Part shown: positions 8,818 to 22,168 of the stretch, piece after piece
How the letters are laid out: the number at the start of each line of letters is the position of its first letter
Numbering within the stretch: the stretch's first letter is position 1
Origin: Balamuthia mandrillaris
Lineage: Eukaryota > Discosea > Longamoebia > Balamuthiidae
Direction of reading: 5' to 3'
Length of the DNA: 64,000 nucleotides
NCBI GenBank assembly: GCA_031835245.1
Contig: JAVKOQ010000031.1
Location: 186,001-250,000, forward strand
Notes under the pieces: generated by a model
Told to the model about the DNA's origin: nothing
The model's database searches: none
What the model saw: only the letters and a program-made list of their open reading frames with translations
Program-made: the position numbers and the translations under genes

Positions 8818-11800
8818 ATGGCTGGTTCGTTCTTTTCAAGAAACAAAAAAAATGAATTGGTGTTATCCCATCCTGCTCACTACTCTATTTTTTGGTTCTT
8901 CTTCTTTTTCCTCTGGTTTCACCAGGACTCACCCCTCCTCCTGGTTGGAAGCTCTATTTTGACGGCCACAACAGACCTATGTTTGTAAACCCGTTGACTG
9001 GACAGTCGACGCCAGCTGGTCCTCAACCACCAAGAACAGGCAGCCCTGCCTCTACCAATGGCAGTCCTTCCAGAACACCTCCTACTCAGGGTTTGCTCTA
9101 CTTTCTTTCTCATTCTCCTATTCTTGCTTCTGCCCTCTTTCTCTTCTCTATTGAGTTCTGATCGAAGACTTTTCTTTCTATTTCCTCTCCCAGTCATGTT
9201 GCCTCCCGGTTGGGAGGAAGCTCGCACCCCGCAAGGAAAAGTCTATTACATCGATCACAACACCAAACGCACGACTTGGGAGCCTCCTGCCCCTTATCTG
9301 CCCTCTTCTCCACCTTCTTCTTCTTCTTCTTCTTCCTCGTCCTCTTCTCCCACTTCTCCTTCCTCATCCACTTCTGTTTATTCCAATCGTCCGCCAGCAG
9401 CAATGACTTCATCACCCTCTATTCCTCTTCAACCTCCCTCTTCTGGGAGAGGAGGAGTGTCCATACCGGGCTCTGCGTTTGCTCCTCCTCCTTCCCAAGG
9501 AACATCCAACATCTCTCCTTATCTCTATACGTCATCGCCGCCCTCCAATTATAGTTCGTCGCTTCCGCCGGCGTCATCCACTTCCGTCTATCCTTCTTCT
9601 TCTTTTACAATGCAGCAGCCACCATCATCACAGCAGCAACAGCTACAAACAGAACCTTCCTTCTACCCACCCTCCACAAGGGAGGGAGGCGAAACAAGAA
9701 GTAGACGCGTCTCAGATGCCACCGCGCTTGCCCTCTCCAAGCCAACTTGGGACAGCGGTAAGGAGCGTCCCTCCTGTTCTCAATGCGGCGCCGAATTCTC
9801 CTTCTTCAAACGCAGGCACCACTGTCGCTGCTGCTTTCGACAGCTGTGCGACCCTTGTACCGCTCAAAAGCATAGGGTACCTCAGTTTGGCCACGAGGAT
9901 ACAGTGCGAGTTTGCGAACGTTGCCACGACCACCTCTCCAAAAGGGATTTCAGATGCATGCCTCGTCTTGTGCCCTATTTGAAGGATGGTGTGGACGTAC
10001 CAACCAAGACCCGCGCCATGTATGAGATTCTGGAGCTGACCAATAGGGACAAGCAGTATTGCAAGGATATTTTGGTGTTGGGATTGCTTCCTGCCCTGGT
10101 TGAAATGTTGGCTGATGCTGCGCCTGACATTCAGATCCTTGCTTGCAAGATTTTGACCAAGTTAGCAGAAGGTTTCTCTCTCTCATTCTCTGTCTTTTCT
10201 TCCCTTCTATCTAACCATATTTTATGGTTCTATGCACTTTTAGATTCTGAGTTGTACAAAGACTTGCTTGAACTGAATGTAATTCCAGCTGTCATTCCAT
10301 TGTTCTTCATGGAGAATCCAGAGGGCCGCTTGGAAGCTACTAAGCTTCTTGCCCATCTTGCCAGAAAAGGTCTCAATTATCACCTTTCTCTTTTCTTTTT
10401 TTTTTTTCCTAGTTAAGCTGTTCTAATTTTATTTTATTATTGTAGATGACCACAACAAGGCAGCCATTTGCGAGGCTGGAGCAATACTCCCGCTTGTACA
10501 TTGTTTGGAAGACCCATCAGAGCCCATGAGAGAGTGGTCATTGATGGCCATTCGTTTCCTTGGAAGCTGTACGTTTGATCTATGTCCTCTTGCTGGAGAC
10601 ATATTATTTACTTGAGATTTTATTTAAAGTGGAAAGCAACGTTTATGCATTGCTTGAAACGGATATTATTTCTCGCTTGGTGGATTTGTTGGTGCCTTCT
10701 TCTTCGTTTACTACCCTCGAATATGCGACCAGCACGCTCGAACTACTTTCTTCTTATGGTGAACATTTTTTTCATTTTGTTTTTGTTTTTGTTATTTTTC
10801 CTTTGTTGGTGTGCTTGCTATCCTGTTGTTTTATGTTCGGCATAATTGACTGTTTACTGTATTTGAAAAGAGAAAACAAGAGCGAGGATTTTAGATATCG
10901 GTGGCATATCTGCGTTGGTCGGGTTGCTTTCTGCTCATCCTTCTGTGCAAGCACATGCTTTACGGTCTCTTGTGAACTTTTCTCGCGATGGTTTCTTTCC
11001 TGCTTCCTTCCATCACCCCAAAAATATTGAGCTATTAACTTTGTCTTGTAACATTCCTTTTATTCAGAGAAAGGATGTGTTGCTATCATCGAGGCTAAGG
11101 GTGTTCAAGCTTTGACAGCGATTATCTCTTCTAGTGAGGATACTCCAAAAGAGCAGATCATGGACCTTTTGTTGAAGCTGTCTTCTATTTCAGGTAACTC
11201 AGTCTTGATTTTCCAAAATTTCCAACTGCTTTGCAAAAAATTGAATACATACACATAAAAGGTCACAAACAACGTGTTGTCGAAGAGTTGCTCGGTGGGT
11301 TAGCTTTATTCATTGGCTTAATATCCTCTTCCAACAGTTTTTTGAAGGAATTGGCGTTGGCCCTCATACTCATCATGGCAGATAATGGTACTGTACTCTC
11401 CTCCTAAAACTAACTTCAGCACATTCACTAAATTCTCTCTGTACCATCCAGAACAAGCCAAAGTTTTGTTTAATGAAGCAGAAGGTTTTACCAGGTTGAT
11501 GTCTTTGCTTGCAAGTGGCAACGACAGTCACAAACAGTGCTGCTTGGCAATCCTCAGCAAACTTGCCACAAATGGTATCTCTCCTTGTTTATTTCATTTT
11601 ATTTTATCGTTCTCACCGTTTTTTTTTTTTTTTGCAACAGAGGAAAACTCCATTGCAATCATTAACTCTGGAGTAATCAGGGACATTGTGGCTTTGCTAT
11701 CCTCCTCCAATCCTGGCATCCAACTGCAAGCAACTATGGTATTGAGCAGCCTCTCCCAAAGCGACTCCATCTCTGTTGGAGCCATTCCAGCGGTCATCTC

Positions 11801-14800
11801 CGCAGTAGGTGGCATCGTTGCTTTACTTCCTCTGTTAAACGCCCCAACGTCAGACGTTAGAGCAGCCGCTTGCCACACTTTGGCCAATCTTTGCAGCAGC
11901 ATTCTTTGCAGGGAGGGCTTCTACAGTGCTGGTGGCATGCGACACATCTCGACACTTTTGTCGAACGCTCCGGACGATCCCATATTGAGAGAACAGGGGC
12001 TGCGTTTGCTGGTGACGGTTTGTGTGGATCCTAAAATAAGAGCTGCTGCTGGCAACTGTCTCCCTCCGTTAGTTTCTATTCTGTCAATGTTGACTAGAGG
12101 TACTTATATTATTTTCTTGTTGTTCAAAAGAAAAGGTATGCTGAACGCACGTTTTCTTTCTTTCTCTTAAAAAACAGGAGGATCTGCAGAGGAATCACTT
12201 TTGAAGCAAACACTATCTGTTTTGCTCAGCTTCTGTAAAGACTCTACTGCAAACAGACAAAAAGTTCAAGAGCATGGAGGCTTGGCACCAGTGCTTAGCC
12301 TCTTGCGGTCCGAAAACGCTGAAATGCAGTTGATAGCTGCGGAGATTGTTTCTTTGCTATGCGCAGAGGAAGTAGCTCGCACTGAAATTCTGGAAGGTAA
12401 GCTAATCCATGGTATTCTATTTTTATCCTTCTCACTATGCACATTTAACAGGAGAGGGATCAGCGCTAAGTTTACTCGTCGATCTTCTACTTTCCTCCAA
12501 CGATCCAAAGTTGCAACAATTCGTAAGCAAGATTATATCCTCTCTCTCCTTTGAAGAGAAGCATGCCCGCATGATCTACGAGCTTGGTGGCATTTGGGCT
12601 ATCGTCAACCTTCTTCGCTTTGAACCCCATCAAAGTGTTGACATTCAGAAAAACTGTTTAATAGCAGTGGCCAATCTTTCCCAGTTTGCGATGTGCCGCG
12701 AAGCGATCATCTCTGCTGGCGGTGTTTCTAACGTCTTGGATTTGTTGGTCACTGATACTTCATGCCCTGCCACAAAACAACCAGCGCAAGCTACGAAAGA
12801 AAAGACTACAACTGCTTCTTCTTTACGGGATCATGCCATGTGGGCTCTTCACATTCTTTCCTTCGAATCAACTTTCAGCAAAGCCCTACAAACCGTTAAA
12901 GACGGCTTAGAAAGACTCATCTCCCAACTGCCAAAACATAAAGAAGCCAACAACCGACAACACCAACTGGCCGTCTCCACTTTGGTAAATCTATGGGAAC
13001 AAGACGAGCAAAACGAGAATGAGGAGGAAAACCACCAATGGTGGTATCGTTTTGTGGAAAAGGCGCAGATAGAAGGGCTGTTGGCCTTGGTTACCTCCTA
13101 TAATACATCTGCTCAGAAGAGAGCTGCCCGGGAGTTATCTCAACTGTGTTCGCCTTACCCATTGCCCATCACCGATTCCTCTCTTTCAGCACCAGAACAA
13201 GAAGAAAAAGAGAAGAAGGACGAAACAACCGCCCAAATGGAAAGCATTGAACAAGCAATGAAACGAAGTCAGGCCGCTCAAAACGCTATTTTCGAGGGAC
13301 ACGCAATGATCGATTTGGTGGCGCTTCTATCCTCGCCGGACCAAGAGGTGAGAGAGAGCATCTGTGGCGCCATCTCGGAGCTCTCCAAACACGAGAAGAG
13401 TTGGCAGCCAATCATCGACTACGGTGGTCTCGATCCCATCATCACGCTGCTCTCTCCTTCCTCAATTCCATCATCGCCTTCAGACACATCGTTCACCAAG
13501 AGCGACAAAAACAGCGCAGTTGCTTTTCACCGAGCCATCGTCGCTCAGTATCATTGCAGCTTAATCCTGTATCACATGTCTTCTTCTGGTGGCGAAGCAA
13601 CTTTGTTGGACGTGTTGGTGCGCTCAGGAGTAGTTCCTACCATTGTCGACTTTCTTCGGTCTTTCCCGCTGATGATGCTGCATAACAATATGAAGAAGGA
13701 AGGAGAGATGATAGACAACGGAATGATGTCTTCTTCAGTGATCACGACCAGGACCAGAGTTTTGACAGCAGAAAATTGTGTGAGAATACTCTCCAATCTT
13801 GCCAGGGACAACCACAACAATTACTTGCAGAGACTGCACTCGTCAGGCGTGTTGCATCCTCTTATCCTCATGTTAGTCTCCCTACACGAAAATGAGAACG
13901 ATGACGCATCGATGGAGAAGGATAAGGTGACATCGCAGAGTCTTGTCAACACTATGGAGCACATTGCGTTATGTTTGGAGAAAATGATGCACGAATCGAC
14001 TTGCCGGCAAACGGTCCTCACCGACTACGATGGAAGTTCCTTTGCTGCCGTTACAACAAAAGAAGAGGAAGCTTTGTATTCATCACCACAACAAGCACAT
14101 CATCGTTTGCGGTACCAGATGAAACGAAGTGCTTTTGTGCTGATTCTTGCGGAACTTCTTCGTCATCCAAATCCTACTCTTCGACATGCTGCTCTTCACA
14201 TGAGCGCTCTTCTCTCTACTGAAGAAAAGTTCATCACTCAACATCCATTCGCGATGTTAGGTTATTCCACCTTCAACAAGAACGACAAAGACGCTATTTC
14301 CTCCATAGAAGGAGGAGACCTCGTGACACCCTTGCTCAACTTTCTCTCTGTAGAGGAAGAAGCGCAAGAACAAGATGCAGAGGCAGCTATGCGAACATTG
14401 GCCAACATGAGCGGTTGTCCCAAGTTTCCTCAGAACAACGTGATCCTGGCTCAAAGAGGTTGCATCCCTCCCACCATTGCGTTGTTGCAAAGGAGTATCA
14501 ACGGCAACACGCGTTTGGCATGCGTTGAGCTTTTAGCCAATCTTTCGGTGGATGATGACAACAAGACAATGGTCTGTTCTGGTGGTGCTGTTCCTGCTCT
14601 TATTCGCTGCCTTAAGCCGGAGGAGCTAGCAGAACACGAGGAAGAAAAAGAGCGTGTAAATGACGGTGATGGCGCTGAAGCTTTGCCAACAAAAGTACAG
14701 TATCATGCGGTAAGAGCGATCTCTTATTTGGCTCTCTCGGAGGAGAGCCGGATTGACATTGGCAAGACGCATAGTGGACTTGCTATCTTGACGTCCATTC

Positions 14801-15471
14801 TACGAACGTACCGGGATTCGAAGTTAATTACGATTTGTGTTTGGGCTCTGGATCACCTCCTGCTGCATGGTTAGTATATTTTCTCTTGCTCTTTGTTCTT
14901 GGCATGTCTAAGCAAAGAAATGTGGTTTATAGAAGAAAACAAGGAGGCATTTTTGGCTTGCCCAGATGGCCTTTCCGCATTATTGGCTCTGCTCTCCTCC
15001 GCATCGTTTGAGCTCAGTATTTTGTCGCCAGTGCTCGAGCTTTTGAGAAATCTGTCCAACTATGGTATACTATTTGCGATTTCTCTTGCGTTATTTGGCT
15101 TCATTGATACTAAAAACTACCCTTTTAGAACCGGTTGCCAAGGCATTAGAAGCCAACGATTGTTCTGGTATCTATTCGCTTGTTGCCCTTCTGGACTCTC
15201 ACAGCAGCGACATTGTGTTACTGCACACCCTCGAAATACTGCAAAATGCTGCTCGCACAGGTTTGTCTCTTTTCTTTGTCGTTTTCTTTTCTTCCTCAGT
15301 GCTGAATTCAATAAAAACCAAACAGACAAGAACAGGAAGGTGTTGAAAGGATGTATCGGTGGCGCTCTGGTTGGCTTAAAGCAGAAGCAAACGAGCCCAA
15401 TGGTCAAGAACGCTTCCTTCCGTTTGGCCAACACTTTAGGCATGGTGTTGGCCCTTCATCACATTTTGTGA
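8818..15471 (+). CDS. WW-WW-FYVE-armadillo repeat protein
   Basis: Sixteen exons: 8818-8824, 8926-9090, 9194-10171, 10244-10369, 10446-10568, 10630-10758, 10871-10990, 11068-11193, 11262-11387, 11452-11574, 11641-12099, 12178-12396, 12452-14869, 14933-15064, 15129-15260, 15326-15471, giving 1,842 residues. The first WW domain (LTPPPGWKLYFDGHNRPMF) and second (MLPPGWEEARTPQGKVYYID, ending TTWEPP) would bind proline motifs. A Ser/Pro/Gln linker leads to a FYVE zinc finger with CSQCGAEF, RRHHCRCC and RVCERC, which should bind PI3P on endosomes. The remainder, from about residue 330, is a long armadillo array. All introns interrupt a codon after its first base, and most mid-size exons encode one 40-44 residue repeat. 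Probably an endosomal scaffold; no single orthologue comes to mind. Confidence 0.85.
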
Positions 15472-15572
15472 ACTCTAAATGTTGATCTTCTGTAAAGTGT
15501 TTTGTTTGTGAAGAAACCTATCATTTTTTTTTCCTTCTTTCACTATTTTAGATACAATCCCCTTCTTCTTTG

Positions 15573-18500
15573 TCACTTTGGATTATCTTTCAGAACTTGA
15601 GTGATGATACCAGCGGCAATGGTCTTGCCCTTCACCCGCAAGGTCATACGCCCCAACTGCTTAAAGTCCCTGTAAAGCTCCACACATATGGGGCTGACCG
15701 TAGTTATCTCCACCAACGCCGTCATCTTCTCCGTCAAACAACGAGGTCGGCGCTTCTTCACAGCTCCAGTGTTTTGGTCCACCACGCACAGCAGCTTGGT
15801 GATAAAAGCGGGCTCGTGCAAGCTCTGCGAGTGGAGGAGGACGTGGTAGCCACGTGTGATCGGAATATCCAGCGGGAAGACGATGATTTGGGCTTTGAAG
15901 CGAGTGCACACACGAACGGGATGCTCTGGGTCACACAGTATATTTCCGATTCTGTATGTTCAAATAGGAATGTGAGAAAAGAGGATAGAGCAGAGCAACA
16001 AGCGAGAATAGATACCTGAAGGCCGTGGCGTCAAGGCCCTGAACACCAATGTCAACGTTGGCCCCAGCAAGGGCGAAGGGAACAGGGTTCTGGTGCACGT
16101 TTATGCCTTTTACGGTGCATACTTCGTTGAGAGGCATCAACAGCAACTTAAAAAGAGAATTAAAAAAAGTTAAACTTAGTTTAAAACAAATAAATTGGTG
16201 AAACCAACCTTATCACCAACAGCCAACACTCCGGTTTCGATCTTTCCGGCGACGGTGGTGCCAAGCACGATATGTTTGTAAATGTCGGTGATGCACAGAC
16301 GAAACGGTTTCTCTATGAGGCGAGGTGCAGGGCGGAACGAATCTTTTGTACATAATGAAACACGCATATTAGCCCACCAGTAGGATTAAATGAGGAGGAA
16401 GGGAGAGAGAACCGATTCTTTCGACTAGAGTAGGACCAGAATACCAAGCAGTAAGACGAGGTTCTGACCTCTTCACCAAGTTTTCGCCTTTAAGACCGCT
16501 GATTGGGACGTAGTTAACGTTTTTCAAATTGTATCCTGCTTGCTTCAAAAAGTTAGACATCCGTTCCTGGATCAGGTTGAATCTGTCCTGAGACCAATCC
16601 ACCTAAAATAAAAAAGTGTTTAGCATTTCAGTTTGTCATTTTCTTGTTCTGTTCCCTAGTTTACAAACCTGATCCAACTGATTCACTGCAACAATCAACT
16701 GAGTGACGCCAAGACTGCGAGCCAACAAAGCGTGTTCCTTTGTCTGGCCATCCTCATCGAACCCAGCCTCAAACTCACCACCAGCCGCGTTTACCACCAA
16801 CACCGCTACATCAGCTTGAGCAGCACCGCTAATCATGTTGGGTACAAAGTCACGATGGCCTGGGGCATCCAACAATGTGATCACTTTGGTCTCAGTCTCA
16901 AAGTTGGTGACAGCAACGTCCATCGTTACTCCACGATTTCGTTCTTCCTCGTGTTCATCCAAAACCCACGCAAACGAAAATGATGACTTTCCTGTTTGTT
17001 TAAGTTAATAACAACCTTACAAAAAAAGTGATGTAACAAAGCAAACACAATTAAAGATGTAATGTACCAATATTTTTGGAGTCTCGCTCGTAGCGATGCA
17101 TGAGGCGATCTGAAACAGCTCCCAATTGATAGAGCAAGTGTCCCATGATAGTACTCTTGCCGGCGTCCACGTGACCTATAACGACCATATTCAAGTGTTC
17201 CTTCTTTCCTGCCACGTGCTTGCTTTCCTCCACCATTTTCAGCACTTCTTTCTTTCTGGCGACAGAACGTTGAGGCACCTGAACGGTCTTTTTCTTGGAT
17301 GGACTGCCTGATTCTGCTGCTTCACCTCTTCAGTAGTTTAAACAGAGGAATGAGAAATGAAGGGAATAATGAAGATAAAGAGAACAAGAAAGGAGCAGTA
17401 CTGTCGTTGTTCCTCCAAGGAGAGTTCTTGAACAGCTTTGGTAAGGGAAGAGGAAGGTTGTGGGGAGCTCGCAGCAGGAACTGTTATTGTTATGGTGGTG
17501 GCTTTATCGAGCACTGGCGCGGGTTGTTTCTGCTGCTCAACTGATAAGGCAATCACGATTTGTTAATAGAAAAAAAAAGGAGAAAGAAAATAGATTAGAA
17601 ATGAGGGAAGAGAGAGGGAAGAGAGGGAAGAGAGAAAAAGAGAGAAAGAGAGAGAATTTGGGAGAATTTGGGAGAGCGGTGAGGATGTGATTGTAATTTG
17701 GGTGATGATGAATGATGATGCTTTACTTCTTTCTTTCTTCTGTTTGAAGGCTTGCTTTCGTTTGTTGAACACGACGTCATCAGGAGAAGGCTGATCAAAG
17801 GCAAATGGCACAATGTCATGAATGGAAGGATATGTCGGTGCGAATGAAAAGGAGGAGGTTATCTCGGATAGAGATGAAGAAAGAAAGGTTGAAGGAGATA
17901 ATGAGCCAATGTTAAGTGCCAGAGTGGAAGGAGTTGCGTCTGGATTATCGCTGAAGAACGAGTAGGAAGGAAACAATCTGGAATTGCGAGAAGAAGGTAG
18001 GATGTGAAGTTGTTCTTGTTCAACCTCTTCGATAGTATCTTTCTTATCTCGTTTCTCTACTGTTTCTTCTTGCTCTTTCTCCATTTCTTCTTCCTTGTCT
18101 GGCTGTAATTGGAGAGCAAAACGCGAAGATACGTGTTGGGGGCGAGACCACTGTTGTTCATCCTGTCCCTCTTCATCCTCCTTTTCTTCTGTTTCTTCTT
18201 TTTCCTCTTCTTCCATTGGAGTGACAATAGATGCAAATCGAGATGAGGGATGGGCAGAGCGAATAGAACTTTTGTCTTCTTCCTCCTCTTCTTCGGCTAC
18301 CGTCACTGCTTCGTCTGGTTCTATTTGCACGGCAAAGCGTGAAGATGGGTGCGTAGAGCGAATAGAAATTTGAGGTTCTTCTGCTTCTTCATCTTCACCA
18401 TCATCTTCTTTATCTCCTTCTTCCATGGCATTGATGTTAAATGCAAAGCGGGAGGATGGATGGGATGAACGGAACACAACTTCCTCCTCCTCCTCCTCTT

Positions 18501-18962
18501 CTGCATTCGCTTCCTCTTCCTCTTCTTCCACTTCCTCGTCATTATTAGAGGGAATTAAGGAAGCGAAGCGAGAAGCAGAGTGAGTCGTACGAAAGGAAGT
18601 AGGTTCTTCCTCCTCTTCGTCTTCTCCTTCTTCTTTTGTGGTTTTGGAAGATGCCGGTGTCTCTTCACGTTCTACACTGGCTGATTTAGAAGAGAAACTC
18701 CGCCTTGAGCGAATGCCTGGTGGAAGAAAGGATGGATAGAAGGATGGATGAAAGTGGTAGATGGACGTGGAAAAATGTGATGGATGGGAGGAAGTTGTTG
18801 TTTGCGGAGGTAAAAGAAAGAGAAAGGGAATAGAAGGAAGACAAGGAAAGGAAAGAATGAGACAGTAAGGGAAGTGCAGTAAATGAAAAAGGTAGAGATA
18901 GGGGAAAAAAGGAGAGAAAGGCAGAAAGAAGTTGAAATATGGCCTCTGAAAGAGAGAGAGGA

Positions 18963-18999
<37 letters not shown>

Positions 19000-19639
19000 C
19001 AGAGAAAGGAAAAAAAAAACAAAACAAGCCAACACACCTTTTTGGCCCTCCATTTCCAATTGAAACAGATCATCTCCGCCTTCTTCTCCTTTGCTGCCCT
19101 GTCCAGGTCTTTCCAACAGCATGGCAACGGCCCTCTCCGCGTCAAAGTCCGCATGGTGAACGGCCTCCCAGACCTCCTCCTCGTCCCAGTTGCCCTCCCC
19201 GAGGACGGCGTAGACCTGCTCCATGCACTCGTAGGCGAGCTTCTCTTCCTTCTGCTGGGCCATCTCTCGCTCCAACAGAGTACCAAAAGAATTGCCTCTG
19301 CTGCGTCTATTTCTCTGATACAAATATTGAGCTTTTTTTTTTGTTTGTTGTTTTGATGGGAGTGAAAAATAACAAATCGAAAAAGATCAGCACATCATCA
19401 ACAGATTGGTTGTGATTTTCAAAAAAATACCTTGCGTGGGAGAGGCGGGAGAGACGCCATAGTCGCTCAGATCCTCTTCATCAGAGTAGTCTTCGTCTGT
19501 GAAGAAGAGAGAAGGTACCAAAGTTATGTCATATCTTCTTCTCACTGTTCTCTCTTCTCTCTCTCCCTCCGAGCAAAAAAAAAAAGGTGAAGAACGAACC
19601 ATAAGATTTGATGTTGCGCACGTCTCTGTGGCGCGACAT
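15573..19639 (-). CDS. HBS1: HBS1-like translational GTPase (ribosome rescue)
   Basis: Eleven exons: 19639-19600, 19496-19431, 19331-19038, 18716-17727, 17540-17402, 17327-17068, 16991-16669, 16602-16413, 16342-16209, 16146-16016, 15951-15573, giving 981 residues (human HBS1L is about 680). With Pelota/Dom34 the family splits stalled ribosomes. The start [13 protein letters not shown] and the HBS1 N-domain ([14 protein letters not shown], then [20 protein letters not shown]) are clear. GTPase motifs: GHVDAGKST (P-loop), DAPGHRDF (G3), VNQLDQ at the G4 position where NKxD is usual, and [10 protein letters not shown]. Domains 2 and 3 follow, with the [14 protein letters not shown] and TALVEI blocks of the EF1A/eRF3 superfamily. 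The extra length is exon 4, an acidic linker with repeated HPSSRFA-type motifs. Its stop lies 101 bp from the stop of the convergent FYVE gene. Confidence 0.93.
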
Positions 19640-19987
19640 AGTCGGTCAACGTTGTAAAAACCCAAAGCGTGTACTCCCAACAATGCAAAAATTGTTGCTC
19701 TTCCTCAGCTGAGGGCAGGGTGAAGGTTAAAAGGGGCTCTGGTTTGTTCTTCCACTCCTCTCGCTCTCTCTCTTCCTCTTTTTTTTTCGTTAACGCAAAG
19801 GAAACGAGAGAGGACACGAGCGCGTACAACACGAGATTTGTCGACAAAAATAAAAATCAAACACAAAAAGAACAGCATTTCTTCTCTTTTTGTTCTCTTT
19901 TTACTTTTTTTTGCTGTCGACAGAAGAAAGAGGAAGGAGTAGCGGTGATGAGAGAAGGAGCGGAAGGGACAGGCACCGCCGCCGCCA
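19640..19987. other. spacer upstream of HBS1
   Basis: Between the HBS1 start and the stop of the AIG2-like gene, both on the minus strand. It has TTTGTCGACAAA near 19838 and CTGTCGACAG near 19915. No gene seen. Confidence 0.55.
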
Positions 19988-20669
19988 CTACTGCCCGCTG
20001 CTGGTCTTCTGGAGGTAGCGCTGCCTCCAACCAGGCGGTCGTTGGTCCACTGGTATGTAGCTGGAACCCAGCGGATACTCTGCCAGCCTGGGAAGCGTCC
20101 ATAGCTCCGGCTCCACTTGGTTCTTCAGATAAACATAGGCCGCCCCCGCTTCTCCCTCCTTCTCCTCCTCCAAATATTTCACTTGGATGAGTTCTCTCTA
20201 TGTGGATGAGAAAGAACAAGGGATTTTGTGAGAAGAAAGAACAAAAGAGGGGTGGAAGGGGTTGTTGTTACTCGGTAGTAAAAAGGGCAGCCCTCAAACT
20301 CGTCCAATTTGTGCAGCATCACAGAGTCCACCAGCCAAACTTCGCCGAGGATGGAGTGGCCCATCTCCTCTTCTTCTGCTTCATCAGAAGAGGTGGGTGA
20401 AGGTTCAAAGAGAAAGGGAGAGCCCCACGGTGGCCCTATCACCAAGCACAGCTTCTTCACGGTGGTTGCCTTCCCCACAAAACGAGCAACACCTGTTTAA
20501 AGCTCATCAATTTTCTTTTTCTTTTTCAAACGTGGCCTCCCTCCTTCCTTTGTGTTTTTTTTAATTTACCTGGAGGAGAAGCGATGACCTTGTGATTGGG
20601 TTGGTCGTGCTTCAACGTTCCATACACAAAAACTGCGGTCTCCGCTCCACTTTCTTCTGCTTCTTTCAT
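19988..20669 (-). CDS. AIG2/GGACT-family gamma-glutamyl cyclotransferase-like protein
   Basis: Exons 20669-20570, 20492-20272, 20197-19988 give 176 residues. The signature start is near the N-terminus: AVFVYGTLKHDQPNHKVI, the YGTLxxG-type loop of the AIG2/GGCT fold. The second exon has GHSILGEVWLVDSVMLHKLD, EFEGCPFYYR, in which the Glu of DEFEG is at the expected catalytic acid position. The third exon contains AAYVYLKNQ then a C-terminal tail with PVDQRPPGW. Members release 5-oxoproline from gamma-glutamyl peptides or amines; which substrate this one uses is not visible. It lies downstream of the large helical-repeat gene on the same strand with only about 90 bp between. Confidence 0.75.
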
Positions 20670-20758
20670 CTCTCTCTTTCTCTTTCTCTCTCTCTCTCGC
20701 TGTTTTTTTAAAAAGAAAATAGTGAAGTGCCGTTGTGTTTGTTTGAAAGTTTTTGTTT

Positions 20759-21066
20759 TTACTCTATGCTCTTTCTGGGCCGCGAAGTAATGGGTCTCTT
20801 TGTTTGTGAGGAGGAAGAAGAAGGGCCAGGAGCACCTGCTCCTCCTCCTTTCTTGCTGGTGTTCAACTCGATGATCTCCAACACTTGCAGGTAAAAGTTG
20901 GAGAGGAGCTTGTCGTTGTGGGTGGCCTGCGCTTTGGCCAGCAGGTGCGCAAAGATGGCGTTGTACTCCTCCTTTCGCTCGTGTTGCAGCTGCTCGATGA
21001 TGAACTGACTCGCATAACTGAACGGGAGAACAATGAGAAGAAGCGAAAATGAAGAAAAGAGGAGTT

Positions 21067-21111
<45 letters not shown>

Positions 21112-22134
21112 AAGAAGAGGAGAATCATACAAGGCAATGAAAGGATTAACGTCCATCAACAACTTTTTGAAGAAGTTGACGCCGCCAATGGCCTCCAGGT
21201 CGGTCTTGGAGCGAGTACACTTGTGCACGATCATCTGGAGGACCACCACTTTGGCATGATAGTGGAACTCCTGACGAGGCAACGTGTTGAAGAGGAAATG
21301 GAGGATCTCAATGTCCACCAGCGTCAGCAAGGAGTCGTGCACCACGAGCTGACCGTTCAAGAAGAAACTATACAACGAGTCGTGCTCCTTTTCTTCGTAC
21401 AATTCTGCATCTTTTCGTTGTTGAGCAGCCGTGCTTAGAGCTTTTGTCCTCTCTTAAGTTTTGATTTTTTTAAAAAAATATAAATGTGTTAACCGATAGT
21501 TAAGAGGAGGTAGGAAGAAAAGAGGGAGAAAAGAACCTTCACGCGAGGAAATAAGATTAATGATGACATCGGTCATATAATAAAGGTTGGCAAGGGAGTT
21601 CTCCTTGCCTAGTTTGGCGATTTCCTTAAAATGATCCGTCAACACTTTGAATATGGACTGTCTCAAACGATACTTGTCCTTCGAGTGTCTCTTTTCATGC
21701 TGTAACAAAGATATTTTTTTAACATTTTTGTAAGGAAAATATAGAGGGATACGGTACCTTGCTTTTGAGTGTTAACAGTAACCGCTCGGTGATGATGAGA
21801 GCCAAACATCGCACTTCAGGCTTTTCAGACGTACATAAGGAAGTGAAGAGGCCCTTTGCAAGGCTTTGTTGTGAGGAGTTCAGTTTCGTGGAGCCATCAA
21901 CTATCGTAGCGAGAATACGGTACAACCATATCTAAAGTACGTTATAGAATATAACAATGTAAGTTTTCAATTCGTTATTTTTGTGCTACTTTCTCTTTGC
22001 ATACCTCTCCGTATTTCCTATCTTCGGGCATGTCAGAATGCAAAAGCTCTGAGAGCATCTTTTTGTGTTTGGCTATACCATTGGAAGCATCTCGAAGTGT
22101 ATCTTCTAAAGGCGCTTTGAACTCATCTTCCAAC

Positions 22135-22168
<34 letters not shown>

